A stretch of 64,000 nucleotides of DNA, taken from the NCBI RefSeq assembly GCF_026745355.1, contig NC_079210.1, forward strand, positions 12,396,523 to 12,460,522, written 5' to 3'. Positions 1 through 10,848 of the stretch are shown in pieces. The stretch's first letter is position 1. Each line of letters opens with the position of its first letter. The notes under the pieces are model-generated. The model had not been told where the DNA came from, ran no database searches, and was given only the letters and a program-made list of their open reading frames with translations. This DNA is from Beta vulgaris subsp. vulgaris (lineage: Eukaryota > Streptophyta > Magnoliopsida > Caryophyllales > Amaranthaceae). The translations under genes were made by a program, and so were the position numbers.

Positions 1-930
1 ACGTTTTAAGTTACCAATGCCTTGACTACTATCAGCAATGTATTTTTGCAACACTTCTTAAATAGGCGAACCAGATTACCTTGTTCATCAGGTTCATCCA
101 AAAAGTTAAAATTTACCCAAACACCTAAAGTCAGCTTCCTTTGTCGGTTGAAGTGAGGGTTTGGCTTCATGAATACTGGTTTCCCTTTCTTTTTTTGCAT
201 CAACCTTGTTGGGTGGATGGGAGTTCTCTTCTTCCTCAAATGAAACCTCCAAATCAACATGATTAGGAGGAAGGTCATCCATCTGCATTAACAGATATGC
301 AGCAAAAAATAAGAACAAAGGAATATTAACAACTAAACTAAACTGGTATAGTACTATAGTAACATCACTAACAATAAAAAAATGAAGATAAAAAACGACT
401 ATAAAAGAGGGAAAAAAACGACAAATATCGAGTTCAAAAAAACAGCAAACTAAACCTTTCCATTAGTAAGACTAACAACAGAACATAACAAAATGAAGAT
501 ACAAAATAGAGGTGAAAGAAATTACAAAACAGAGGCGAAAACAAGATTAAACAAACTGAAAAACTAAAGAAAATGATTAAACAAAAAATGAAATTTGAAG
601 AACTAAACAAACTTAAACAAATTCGAAGGATTGAAGATAAAGTGACAAAAATAAAGTGAACTCACCAAGATTTGAACTAAACAAAATGAAACTTATGTAG
701 CAAACTCACTGAACAAAAAATGATTAGACAAAAAATAAAATTTGAAGAACTAACAAACGAAACAAATTTGAAGGATTGAAGATAAAGTGGAGAAAACCAA
801 AATGAACTCACCAAGATTTGGATTTAGGGCGACGCAAGAGTGAAAGAGTGAGAGAGATAGAGAGTTGAAAATTGAAATGTTAGGGTTTGTGGCTTTGTGT
901 CATTTGAGTTTTGTGAAATGTTAGGGTTTT
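1..930 (-). CDS. 5' part of an unrecognised gene running off the left edge
   Basis: I do not recognise the protein. Reading the minus strand, a CT-rich leader (about 900-812) ends in CTTG followed by GTGAGT, a good splice donor. A TTAATGCAG acceptor at 286-283 leads directly into an ATG at 282-280. The next codons give an acidic, proline-containing stretch that starts MDDLPPNHVDLEV and stays open to 106. A second frame, open to position 6, holds a basic and then a hydrophobic tail, so the end is either spliced or frameshifted. The leader, donor and acceptor make a real transcription unit plausible. The product could belong to a transposon or to the host. No motif decides this. Confidence 0.35.
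587..822. repeat. imperfect direct duplication of ~92 bp
   Basis: Positions 587-678 and 731-822 are near copies. Both run from an AT-rich stretch through GAAGGATTGAAGATAAAGTG to ACTCACCAAGATTTG. On the minus strand each copy carries the same CTTG/GTGAGT splice donor, so the putative leader of the left-edge gene has two alternative donors about 144 bp apart. Confidence 0.6.
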
Positions 931-1039
931 ACTTTTTAACCTTTGTTTTTATATTTGACTCATAACTCATAAATGACAGGGTTTTATCATTTATGTTTTT
1001 ACATTGGGCTTGGCACAAATCTGATATATTAACTCAAAT

Positions 1040-1210
1040 TTTAAACAGGTTATGCATGTTATTTTCAGGTTGGAATTTTCAACCAGAACCTAACCCAATT
1101 AATTTCAAGTCGGGTTCAGGGCGACCCAATTACTTAAATGGGTCGATTTTTTTTTCCAAATCCGTTTATTTCAGGTCGGGTTCGGGTCGGTTGTCGGGTT
1201 CGGGTCGACT
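1040..1210. repeat. GGGTCGGGTTCGGG-type low-complexity repeat
   Basis: The motif GGTCGGGTTCGGGTCGG and its variants recur, with AT-rich spacers. The motif is common as intergenic low-complexity DNA in plants. It directly abuts the RNase H fragment that follows, so this may be the edge of an old rearrangement. Confidence 0.5.
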
Positions 1211-1705
1211 TTTGTCAGCCCTACCAGCAGCACAAGAAGCATTTAAGCAATTGAAGAGTATGCTTAGTAGGGTTCCTGTTCTAGCCTTACCTGATTTCAA
1301 GAAGGTGTTCGAGGTTGAATGTGATGCTAGTGGCGTGGGCATTGGAGCTGTTTTACAACAAGGTGGACGTCCCATAGCCTACTTGTGTGAGAAACTTAAT
1401 CAGTCTAGACTCAACTACAACACTTATGATAAGGAGTTCTATGTTATTGTTCGTACCTTGACTCATTGGACTCATTATCTCAGACCAGCTCAGTTCGTGC
1501 TTCACTCATATCATCCAGCCTTAAAGTACATCAATGGCCAACACAAGCTCAGTCCTAGACATGTAAAATGGGTGGAATTCCTTTAGTCCTTTGATTTTGT
1601 TTCCAAATATAAAACTGGAGTTTCTAACATTGTTGCAGATGCTTTATCAAGGAGGGATTCTATGATTTCTTTAATGGAGGCTCGTGTTCTTGGCTTAGTC
1701 ATCTT
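1211..1705 (+). pseudogene. Ty3/gypsy RNase H fragment (chromovirus-like)
   Basis: This is an isolated RNase H domain of an LTR-retrotransposon pol, the enzyme that degrades the RNA strand of RNA:DNA hybrids during reverse transcription. The hallmarks are ALPDF, VECDASGVGIGAVL, YDKEFY and, after the break, VADALSRR. In the family a glutamine codon is usual where this copy has TAG, at about 1586, and the frame continues beyond it. No reverse transcriptase precedes it and no integrase follows it. It is a relic, and it differs from the Tat-lineage element that begins about 200 bp downstream. Confidence 0.8.
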
Positions 1706-1929
1706 AAAGAGTTATATTATTAAAGCAGGGAATGGAAGAAAAAAAAACATCTGTTTTCATTCCCAATGACAGTAAAATCATTTAAGAGAGTTAAAAAAAA
1801 AGTAAAAAAAAAAAACCAAAATTGTAAAGGTGGACCATTCCAGTCAAAATATTGCAAAATTGTTTTTAAACATTTCCTTTATTCCGCAATGCATTCTACA
1901 ATATGTAGCTTTTTTCTCTTTTCTTTCAT

Positions 1930-2335
1930 TTATTTTTCTCTACCTTTAGGTCCAAAAAGAAGAAAATTTGTCCCTTCTCTAAGGATGACCAATTACCATC
2001 AGAAAATAAACACATCATCCATATCCACAAATGTGGTCAAAGAGCCTATAGGGTTTGCCATGCAACCTCTATCCAAAGAATTTGGAATCATGATGAAGAT
2101 GGGTTATACTCAAGAAACCGAATTAGGGCGTGATGGTAGGGGAATAAAGCAACCAATTCACATAGTAGACAAGCAAAATCGGTATGGAATAGGATACGAT
2201 CCGGGCAGCACTTCTTGCAACATCAAAGAAGCTTTTATTACCCTCAACGACCAGTTCATCCTGCAGGGAGATACTGAGCCATACTATGAGTTTCCAGAGC
2301 CATGGCTAGTAGGAAGGAACATAAGATTTTACTAG
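1930..2335 (+). pseudogene. G-patch region of the Tat polyprotein
   Basis: A G-patch (glycine-rich nucleic-acid-binding domain) is visible. It starts at GFAMQPLSKEFGIMMKMGY and continues through ELGRDGRGIKQPI to YGIGYDPG. Plant Tat-type polyproteins often carry a G-patch near the protease/RT region, so this belongs with the RT about 700 bp downstream and is not a host RNA-binding gene. The frame is open from 1766 to 2335. The first 150 bp are low-complexity lysine codons and are probably not coding. Confidence 0.75.
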
Positions 2336-3059
2336 GATTGGAGATATTCTTCAATGAGGCTAGAAATCTGGATTTAATTAAAAGTTGGTTTGTCCGAGAA
2401 CAGAAAATGAAAAAAAATGACTAGGTGGATATGGAACATGAAGTCCTTAAGAAACTTTTCACTTTTGAGTCCTCTAAGGAAGCGGATTTTGACCCGGTGT
2501 CTTTGATGATACCTTTTGGCGAAACATTGAACATAAGGGAGTATTGAGTATTAGGCAAAAGACGAGCCTAATAGAATTTAAAATGTGTTTAGGAAACCAT
2601 CCGCCACATCCATCTCATGAAAATACCTTTTCACCCCTTTCAGATGGATATCATACCGATAGCTCATCTTCTAGCCAATCTACCTTGCATACCTACTCAA
2701 AAGACTCTGATAGTGAGAAAATTGAATGTGAATCTTTATCAAAGTACATTTGCATGCAAGATGTTATTTCTGACAGTGAATTTAATAATGATGAATGACT
2801 TGATACAATTGAAACATATATGAAACCCATGGAAGAATCCATTGTAATTGATATTGCTACAGAATATATTGTAAAAGAAGTCAAAATAGGATCATCCCTC
2901 TCCCTAACTGAATAATCTATGTTTCTTGCATTGTTAAAGAGTATGTCGGTGTGTTTGCATGGTCTTATGTTGTATGCCTGGTGTTAATGGAAAAATCGCG
3001 GAACATCACATTCCGTTGCATCCGGAAAGCAAGCCTAAGCAGCAAAAGCTCCGCCCCAT
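2336..3059 (+). pseudogene. decayed spacer between G-patch and RT
   Basis: Short open stretches (2544-2798 and 2617-2823) encode serine- and acid-rich peptides. They fit the poorly conserved linker between G-patch and RT in Tat polyproteins. The segment about 2950-3060 contains remnants just before the RT (a histidine-rich stretch beginning EHHIPLHPESK). No complete domain is visible. Confidence 0.45.
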
Positions 3060-4040
3060 ATCGATGTGCTCGTAGATAGCACGACTGGTCATGCAATGTT
3101 TTCCTTCATGGATGGATTTTCAGGGTATAATGAAATACTCCTGGCTCAAGAAGATATGACAAAGCCGTCTTTCATCACTCCATGGGACACTTTCTGCTAC
3201 CGAGGTATGTCGTTTGGTCTCAAGCATGCCGGAGCCACATATCAAAGTGCTGCAACCACTATCATTCATGCACTCATCCACGATAGTGTGTAGGTTTATA
3301 TAGATGAAACAATTGTGAAAAGTGAAGATCGTGAGGGGGATATTCCGGCACTAAAGTCCATCTTTGAAAGAATCATGAAACACAATCTAAGACTAAACCC
3401 TTAAAAGTGTGTGTTTGGCGTCACATTAGGGAAGTTGTTGGGATTCATTGCCAGTCAATACGACATCAAAGTGGACTATGAAAAGATGAAAGATATTCAA
3501 GAGCTAGATCCTTCAAAAACAGAAAAAAGACGTAAGAGGATTTCTTGGCACAATTCAATATATCAGCAGGTTAATCTCACAACTCATTATGAGATGTGAA
3601 CCTATATTTAAGCTGCTCAGAATAGGGGCATACCATGAGTGGAATGTGGAATGTCCGGAAGCTTTTGATTCCATGAAAGAGTACCTTTCTAATCCATCTG
3701 TTCTAATGCCACCTAGAGCACAAGAACCCCTAATTTTGTACCTCACTACCACCGAAACGACTATGGGAACTCTCTTAGCCCGATATCAAGAGGGAACAAA
3801 GAAGGAAGTTTCAATACACTATCTCAGCAAGAAATTCCTATACTATGAGACAAGATATACTCCATTGGAAAAAGCATGTATCTCTTTGTCTATGCCACGA
3901 AGAAGTTGAGGCATCACCTTCAAGCTCATACCACTTACCTGATCTCGAGAATGGACCAGTCAACTATCTGCACGAAAAACCCATTCTTAGTGAAAGATTA
4001 GCGAGATGGCATGCTATGGTTTTTGAGCTTGATATTTAAT
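3060..4040 (+). pseudogene. Tat-lineage reverse transcriptase and RNase H, inactivated
   Basis: RT motifs are easy to read: FSFMDGFSGYNEI, then FITPWDTFCYRGMSFGLKHAGATYQ, then after a stop at 3292 a YIDE box where active enzymes have YVDD. The second catalytic aspartate is therefore replaced by glutamate. KCVFGVTLGKLLGFI marks the RT thumb region. From 3589 an RNase H follows (CEPIFKLLR, EAFDSMKEYL, YLSKKFLYYETRY, PLEKACISL). Several stops and at least two frame changes show that this copy is dead. The order and wording of the motifs match Tat/Ogre-type elements. Confidence 0.85.
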
Positions 4041-4175
4041 GTGTCAGCCAAAAATTTGTTAAAGAAAGAGCCAAATCTGAAGCCCTAGCAGAAGGACCAG
4101 TGTCAAGAGATGAATATGATGATGCATTCCCTGATGAGTACTTATTATTCATTGACAACCCACAATGGTGCATGT

Positions 4176-4180
4176 ATTTT
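4176..4180. repeat. left target-site duplication ATTTT of the solo LTR
   Basis: ATTTT stands directly before the LTR terminus TGTTGACC and is repeated exactly at 5755-5759, after the terminus ACAACA. Confidence 0.95.
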
Positions 4181-5754
4181 TGTTGACCCTTGAGTTTTGA
4201 AGATGACCTAACCACAAAAGACATAGTATATTTTATTTGTGTTATTGCAAGGTAATTCATGCTCGAGCTAAGAGAATACTTGATTGAAGATTAAAACGGA
4301 GAATTAATCAAGATCAAAGTAAAGATGTTCGAGAGATGAAGAATCAAGCATGGAATGAAGATTAGAATACATTAGGGTGTATTATTATCTTCATGTTAAG
4401 GTTGAGTAAAAGCTTAATTAAGTTCGTGGTGAATTCTCAAAGGAACTTGGTTCTGTTCCCATGAAAGAAACAGACCTGGCACTATAGGAACAAGGTTAGG
4501 GAACAAGACTTAAAACTGATTTAGGAACTCCTAAGAGACTCTAATGTTGTGCGCCTAAGTTAAACTTGTGCCCAATATAGTTGTTAGAGTTTTTAGGGTT
4601 GTTTTAACTAAGATCCACTATTTTAGGAATTTAGTTTAAGTTTGTTAGGAAAAAATTTTAAAAAGATTTTCTGATTTTAATTTAACCGATTTTCAAATCT
4701 TATCTTTTATCTTTTATATTTTATTTAAAAGATTTTGTTTTCAAAAAATAATATCTTTCCGGTTTTTTAAATGTTTCAATTTTAAAATATAAAATTGTTT
4801 TTCCGTTTTTATTAAAGATATTTTGAAAAAGATATTTTTCCTAAAAACTAGCTAAAGTAAATAATTTATTTATTTCCTAAAAATTGGATTGCATTCCTAA
4901 AGCTACTGCTACACGATTTATGTAGTTAGTGAATTTAGTGGCTTAGTTAATTATCCTCCAAGTATTTAATTAAATTAAATGAGTTTAATTATTCTTCAAG
5001 TTTTGTAAAACCACGTAATGTGTTACTGCTTCTCTTATGAAGTGAAGTAGTGGATTAGTGTATTATTTACTTGACATAGAATATTTAATTTATTTAATTA
5101 AATTAATTAACATCATGGAGATCATGGATAATGGTCTAACTTAGTGGTGATAATGTCTTATCTTAATTGTCTATAAATAGGCGCCTAATTCATTTGAACA
5201 AAGTGTGTCTGACTTTTATTAGTCTCACCAAATGTGTGTCTGACTTAGCTAATATTGTCTTAGTTATCTAAAAGAGTCAGTGCCTTTTCCTTAAGAGAAT
5301 TCATACTTACATTAATCGAATTTATTACTCTTCCATTGTTTTACAAAGTGTAATTTTGAGAAAAGGGTTTGAGTGCACTCTTGTAAGTGTGAGAAGCTTT
5401 GAGTGAAGCAAGAGAAAGAGAAAGAGAAAGAGAAAGGAACTTCAAGTGAAGTTTGAGAGGAACGTCAGTTGTGGGAACTGTCGTTGGGAACTTGAGTTGA
5501 GTGACTTAAGTTGAGAATCGAGAGAAAAGTAATAGGTTGTAATCAGAGTTGTTTTGGCCTATTATAGTGGAAAGTTGTTTAAAATCCCTTGTGGTCGAGG
5601 TTGTTTCTTCCTACTAGGCCTAGGAAGTTTTTCCTCGCTAAATCTCTCGTGTTCCCATTGTTTGTTCCCAAGTTTACTTTTAATTCCGCAAAAAGTATAG
5701 CTTATTCTCTCACTATAATTCACCCCCCTCTTATAGTGCTCATATTATACAACA
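4181..5754 (+). mobile_element. solo LTR of the Sirevirus family (plus orientation)
   Basis: This 1574-bp LTR begins TGTTGACCC and ends ATATTATACAACA. It is the reverse-complement relative of the two LTRs of the full element at 17100-27765. A TATA box lies at about 5172-5180 (CTATAAATAGG) and a GAAAGAGAAAGA run at about 5410-5435. A perfect 5-bp target duplication shows that a full element inserted here and then recombined down to one LTR. It carries only about two copies of the GTCAGACACAC repeat, against about five in the paired LTRs. The insertion cuts the second RNase H of the Tat element at its tyrosine-phenylalanine-aspartate motif. Confidence 0.93.
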
Positions 5755-5895
5755 ATTTTGATGGAGCTTCTAAAAGGAGAGGTAATGGAGCAGGGGTTTT
5801 GTTAGTAGATCTTAATGGAGTCTATATTCCATTTGCCGTCAAGCTGGATTTCTGAACAATAAATAATACAACTGAGTATGAATCCTGCATATATG
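5755..5895 (+). pseudogene. second (archaeal-like) RNase H of the Tat element, 3' piece
   Basis: The frame gives DGASKRRGNGAGVLLV, then a stop at 5853, then NNTTEYESCIYG. These are the first two catalytic blocks (Asp, and the Glu in TEYE) of the extra RNase H that defines Tat elements. The 5' piece of this domain ends at 4180, on the other side of the solo LTR. The rest of the domain and most of the integrase are deleted just after this piece. Confidence 0.8.
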
Positions 5896-5989
5896 GAGTA
5901 AAGGTCGCTTGATGAGCTTGCATTTGCAGATGAGCGCCGACTACAAGCTTTGCACAAAATTTAACTTTATTGTCAACGAAGAATTCCTC

Positions 5990-6219
5990 ATGCATTTAAT
6001 AAAAAGGTTCGAGATAGAGACATTCAAGAAGGTGATCTAGTTTTAAAGGAAAATAGAGCTCCATTGCATGATCCTTGGGAAAAATTCAAGTTTAAATAGT
6101 CTGGACCATTCCTAATCAAGCATGTTACTACGGCTGGAGTAGTAAAGCTAATGGGTTTTGATGGGGATGAATTCACCCATTTCACTAATCTTGATCAAGT
6201 GAAAAAATATTACACTTAG
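5990..6219 (+). pseudogene. Tat integrase C-terminal tail
   Basis: The C-terminal part of the integrase is readable: KKVRDRDIQEGDLVLKENRA, then SGPFLIKHV after a stop, then GVVKLM, and the end LDQVKKYYT followed by a stop. It matches the terminal module of Tat integrases. The zinc-binding and catalytic DDE parts, about 1 kb, are missing between 5895 and 5990. Confidence 0.8.
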
Positions 6220-6339
6220 GCATCAAAGTAATTGTAATTGTCGTGGTCAAGTAACCAATCAGTTTATGGATTTTGTATCATGCATATCTGGTTATTCTTA
6301 ATAAACGTGCCATGTGTTTCTAGATATTCATGCATGTAT

Positions 6340-6690
6340 GGAAAAAAGTGAAACAAAAAGAAAAGAAAAAAATGAAAAAAAAAGGAAAAAAAAAGATGAA
6401 ACATGTTTTCTATTGTTAAGGTTTTATATGTTATGCTTTTACGTGTCATATGATTGATTAATTATGATTTGCATGTCATACTTAGTTTAAGTGTGCACGT
6501 GTTTAGAATTGTGTTCATATTGAATTTCTCACGAGCAGATAATTCTCACAAACAAATTTTGTTCATCCCAACTAGGGTACATCGTTTCATACATAAAAGA
6601 CATAAAACCTCCATTTCTTACAAACTTAAAAAAAAAGAGCAAAAGAAAAAAAAACTTATAAAAAAACAACAACATGAAAAATAAACATAC
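6340..6690 (+). repeat. A-rich simple sequence after pol
   Basis: Two purine-rich clusters (about 6340-6400 and 6625-6680) are built of AAAAAG/GAAAA words. No credible coding sequence is present. This lies in the 3' untranslated part of the Tat element. Confidence 0.6.
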
Positions 6691-6869
6691 ATGCCATTTC
6701 TTTCAAACTCTTTCCCTCTTCATGGTAGGCCCGTTTTGAACCATTATCTTAACCAATATCATGCAGGAGCCATTGAAGGTAATCATCATCAACTGTCGGA
6801 AAGGGTGGTTCTGGTAGTGCTGATACAGTTTTAGCCCCTTGTCATATAGTAGGCATTCTCTGAATACCA

Positions 6870-7885
6870 CTCATGTCAGCCTCATAAGTGGTACATGTTG
6901 GAAGAGTCTAGAGGCGAGGAATGTGTTGTTGCCTCCAACCAATTTGCCTTGGACACCTCCATGGAAGGTATAAAGTGACTTGGCAAAGCCCGAGTAATTG
7001 TACACCTCTGCGACCAGAATTGCAATATACAATTGCATTAACGTCATGGTGGCTTCGTAACCCACTTTGTGTCTTGATATAGAAAAAAATCATCCCACCC
7101 ACCATTTTTGCTAATTTAATATAAGAAAGGAAGAAGACCTCTCGCCCGGACATGATAGTTTTGTAAGTAATTAGACTCTTGTGGGGGGGTTTCATAAGAG
7201 AAATTTTTTCCAACAACCATAAGTGAAGGGCTAATGGACATCCCTTCACAAAACTTTGAGTGGTTCTTTATAGTTCATCTAAGCAACATTTTCCCCAAAT
7301 AAGTGGTCCAAGACGACCCCTACTGACAATTTTAGGAATAAGTGAAAGACACCGAACATGGCATGCATTTAAAGACCATTTAGTGAGAGTACTTCCCAAA
7401 ATCAATAAGAATGTAAGCATTTTTTCTAGCAACCCTATAGTTGGCATTATTAGAGAATTGCCAAGTGCCAAATTGAAAAGTCAATAATAAGTTAATAAGA
7501 AGTACCTCACAATATTATATGTAGTTGCCATGAAGGTTTTCAGGAAGATATAAAATTGTTGATAAATCTCCCAAAATTCTTATAGGAGATCTAGGTGTAA
7601 TAACTGGACCGTTGGATGGTAAGCCTAGATAACCCTCAACCTCTTCAACAAGAGGCACACTGTCCGGTCTCTAAAGCGGAAGACATGACGAGTTTCATCC
7701 CAAAATTGGGAAACAACATGAATCATTTCATAACAAATAGAAATTGAAAGCAAAAGCATGAGAGCCTTAGTGAAGCGGGAAGAAGAAGAATATTGCCTTG
7801 GTTGCTCTAAATTTTTTGTGACCTCCGAGAGTTGTTTTTTCTCAAGAATCCCCATTTCATTAGCTTCTTCATAGTTATGAGCCAT
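6870..7885 (-). pseudogene. antisense extra ORF of the Tat element
   Basis: Three adjacent open stretches on the minus strand (7885-7625, 7471-7268, 7249-6908) read as one protein broken by stops or small indels. It starts MAHNYEEANEMG. A segment around FWDETRHVFRF is weakly reminiscent of plant proteins of the DUF7745 / plant-mobile-domain kind (the name is from memory, not from a search). Antisense extra ORFs between pol and the 3' LTR are known from Tat elements, and this one lies exactly there. Its function is unknown. Confidence 0.5.
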
Positions 7886-7961
7886 TTTGTGAAAGAAGAA
7901 AAATTAGAGAAAAGATATGAGTAGTGAAGATGGTGCACTTAAAAATGAGAAATCATGCCCC

Positions 7962-7971
7962 TTTTATAGAT
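7962..7971 (-). promoter_or_regulatory. TATA box for the antisense ORF
   Basis: The minus strand reads TCTATAAAAGG about 77 bp before the ATG at 7885. This spacing suits a plant TATA box with a short leader. It suggests that the antisense ORF has its own promoter inside the element. Confidence 0.5.
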
Positions 7972-8544
7972 GAAAAAGATGGTCATCCATGATTCATGTC
8001 ATGGACAATAAGTTTGTGTATTGTCCATAGAATAATAAGGAGCATCCTTCACCGTGGCTAATGACCAAACATTTGTGGTATGACAACTTTTTGTTGCAGC
8101 CGAACATAAAAAAACCGTGTTAATGATGAATCAAGAACATTGATACAACCCCTTTTCCTAATGATAGATCATCCAAATAATGACCTTGATTAATCTATTT
8201 TATATAGTGATCATAATTTTCCGATAAAGCGAATAAACATTACACATAAACTTTTTCTGAAAGATTTTGGAAAAACATATGAAATCCTTGCCATATGACG
8301 TTTGGTCCACCATAGTTTATCTATAAAGTAATAACCTTAGATCAACCCTTTTAGGTGACATGACCTGACAATGTCCTAATTTAAGGTGACAAGATAATAC
8401 ATAAAGTCATAAAAAGTGAGTGATGGTGATTTCACAATTTGCTTGTCATCAAGGCCATGAAAAACTGTGAAAAAAAAGAACTGGAGTTAACCTGTTAATT
8501 GTCGGAGTCTATTACATTAACAAAAGACAAATTCATAAGACTGA
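7972..8544. other. no gene seen; 3' region of the Tat element
   Basis: AT-rich sequence without credible coding capacity or a clear repeat, between the antisense ORF and the tandem array. Confidence 0.5.
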
Positions 8545-9130
8545 AAAAAAAGACAACGTTAAAGTCGCATTTAAAATTTTAGAAAATTAATTGGGATTTC
8601 TATCTAAGATGACGTTAAAGTCGTTTTCAATTTTAGAAAATTGATTGAGATTTTCTATCTTAGACGACAATAAGGTCGCGTTTTCAATTTTAGAAAATTA
8701 ATTAGGATTTTCTATCTAAGACGACAATAAAGTTACGTTTTAAAATTTTAGAAAGTTAATTAGGATTTTCTATCTATGACGACAATAAAGTCACGTTTTT
8801 AAATTTTAGAGAATTAAGAAGGATTTTCTATTTAAGACGACGATAAAGTCGTGTTTGCAAATTTTAGAAAATTTTCTATCTAAGACGACAATAAAGTCGC
8901 GTTTTCAAATTTTAGAAAATTAAATAGGGTTTTCTATCTAAGAAGACAATAAAGTCGCATATAAAATTTAAGAAAATTAATTGAGATTTTCTATTTAAGA
9001 CGACGATAAAGTTGTGTTTTCAATTTAAGAAAATTAATTGAGATTTTCTATCTAAGACGACAATAAAGTCCCGTTTTCAAACTTTTAAAAATTAATTTGG
9101 ATTTTCTATTTAAGATGACAATAAAGAAAA
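8545..9130. repeat. ~57-bp tandem array, about 10 units
   Basis: Units run from GACGACAATAAAGTCGCG through TTTTAGAAAATTAATT to GGATTTTCTATCTAA. They start near 8551, 8611, 8664, 8720, 8778, 8837, 8885, 8943, 8999, 9056 and 9114. Length varies from about 48 to 60 bp. Copies differ by point changes such as GTCGCG/GTTACG/GTCGTG, so the array is old. Tandem arrays in the 3' UTR of Tat elements are known and can seed satellites. Confidence 0.9.
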
Positions 9131-9910
9131 CCCTTACCGTTTTATAACCATATAAAGAAATAGCCACTGATGTTTTCAAAGGCTTAATTTATCAATTCCG
9201 AATTTACACCTCATGATAGGTAATCATGGCTATTACCATCTTAGAGTATTGGGCTGGAAATGCGCAACCCTGTCGCTTTTTATTTAATGAATGGTTGGGC
9301 CAAATATTAAAAACAATAATGATATTTTCTCGAACTTTTAAGGGGTCAGATCCAGTCCTTATCCTTAAACAGTCTGCCCATATTTACGATCAAATGATAG
9401 TTGTGGGGTAAATATATTAATTTAACTAAGTCTTTATATGTTGTTATTGTCTTCTTCACAAGTTCCTTGATTAATTTTAGTTTCATTAGTTTATTAGTTT
9501 TGCTTGTTTTCATTAGTTTTATTTCTCAAAATGCCCTAACTTGGTTGCTTTAAACATTTAGTTTGCTTGGTGTTTACTATATTTATTTACTTTAAATAGT
9601 CATATTTTCCCATGAATACGAATTTTTCCCCATCTATTTTAAGTAGTGTAAGAAAGTTAGATTAATTTGGTGGATACGACAAAGGCCTACCAATAATGTA
9701 ATCTAAAAATTTCAAGTCATTAAGTTTTTAAAATTTGTTTTAGGAAAGCACAATTAGCAAACTTTGCATATGCTACGATGCTTCTAGATTTGTCATCTTC
9801 ATATATGTGACGATTTCGAACAGGTTTATGATTTCTCGAAGTTTTCGACATCTAGTGATTAAGTTTAATGTTGGATTTGCATAAATTTCTTGAAAGAACA
9901 ATTTGCAAGA
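9131..9910. other. no gene seen; probable end of the Tat element and AT-rich spacer
   Basis: A 61-residue open stretch (9226-9411) has no recognisable motif. The 3' LTR of the Tat element may lie here, but I found no second copy with which to define it. Confidence 0.4.
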
Positions 9911-10256
9911 ACCAACCTTTTATAAAAACTTTGTTTGTGAGAAACAACCTTTAATTTTTTTTTTTTTGTATTTTACAACCTTAACAAAATTTGATTTGCG
10001 AGATCGAATCTCAAGGCTATTTTCCGACGTTAATATTGATTCCAAGAGTTGGTCAAGACATTGAACACCTTTAAGTGCGAGGATTTCACATTGAAAACGT
10101 GTTGATCAACGCTTGAAAACGAGAATAAATGCTTGAAAAAAAGCCTTAAAGTTTGATCTCGCAAAAAAAAAAATTAATGCAGTTACGGTTGTTAAATGCT
10201 AAGAAAAAATTAAAAGGTTGTTTCTCCCAAAAATAATGCTTATAAAAGGTTGTTTC
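9911..10256. mobile_element. foldback element with ~115-bp inverted arms
   Basis: The left arm (9911 to about 10025) contains ACCAACCTTTTATAAA, GAGAAACAACCTTTAA, ACAACC and GCGAGATC. The right arm (about 10140-10256) holds the same words in the same order on the opposite strand. By eye the arms are roughly three quarters identical, and a core of about 115 bp separates them. No target duplication is clear. It lies about 600 bp upstream of the NF-YC10-like start codon. Confidence 0.65.
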
Positions 10257-10848
10257 TCACAGATAATCTTGTTGGTAATTGTCGATTTGCTTGAATATGT
10301 TGTTTTTCTCTTTTTCTAGTAGCTAAATAACGAATTTATTGGAGGGTTTGTTCGTTGAGTGTTGTTTATTTTCTCGCATTCATCAGTTCATGTTATTCAA
10401 TGCATTAAAATCAATTCTTTTGGACTGAATTAATGAAAATTCAGTTAAGTTCAGTTCACGAAAATTCAGTTCAATTAAGTTTGTTTTCTTTCCCAATTTT
10501 CATTTATTTCAATTCAATTTAATTTGATTCAAATAAATTAAATTTAGTTTAATTTAGTTGATACCAAATTCAATTCACTCCAAAATAACATAGCCTAAAT
10601 AGGTCGAGTTTAACATCAGAAGGCGGCGCCGAGAGCCCGAGACGCTTTGATTAAGCAGTATGCTAAACTCATGTCTTTGATCAAAGATTGAACGTCGTGT
10701 AAAAATTAAAATAATGCAAAAATCAAAGCTTTGTGAATATTATTAGATTTCATTAACCCTTAGAATTTCCACTGCTTTCCTCACTGTTCAAAGATACAGT
10801 GGGAAGTTGGGAACTGGGAACGAACGAGAGACGGAGAGAGGAAGAGAG
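10257..10848 (+). other. upstream region of the NF-YC10-like gene
   Basis: AT-rich, with TTCAGTTCAATT-type simple sequence at about 10400-10570. The stretch after about 10780 is purine-rich and probably 5' UTR. I could not identify a convincing TATA box. Confidence 0.4.

Larger units (their letters stand above)
1766..9130 (+). mobile_element. degenerate Tat-lineage Ty3/gypsy retrotransposon (boundaries approximate)
   Basis: Domains occur in the order expected for the Tat clade. G-patch is at about 2030-2200, reverse transcriptase at 3060-3600, RNase H at 3600-4020, a second archaeal-like RNase H starts at 4160 and resumes at 5755, and the integrase C-terminus is at 5995-6219. After pol come an antisense ORF (6870-7885, -) and a ~57-bp tandem array (8545-9130). 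Both are features reported for the 3' region of Tat elements. I cannot find the LTRs of this copy, so both ends are estimates. Pol has many stops and frameshifts and has lost most of the integrase. It is interrupted by a solo LTR at 4181-5754. Confidence 0.75.
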
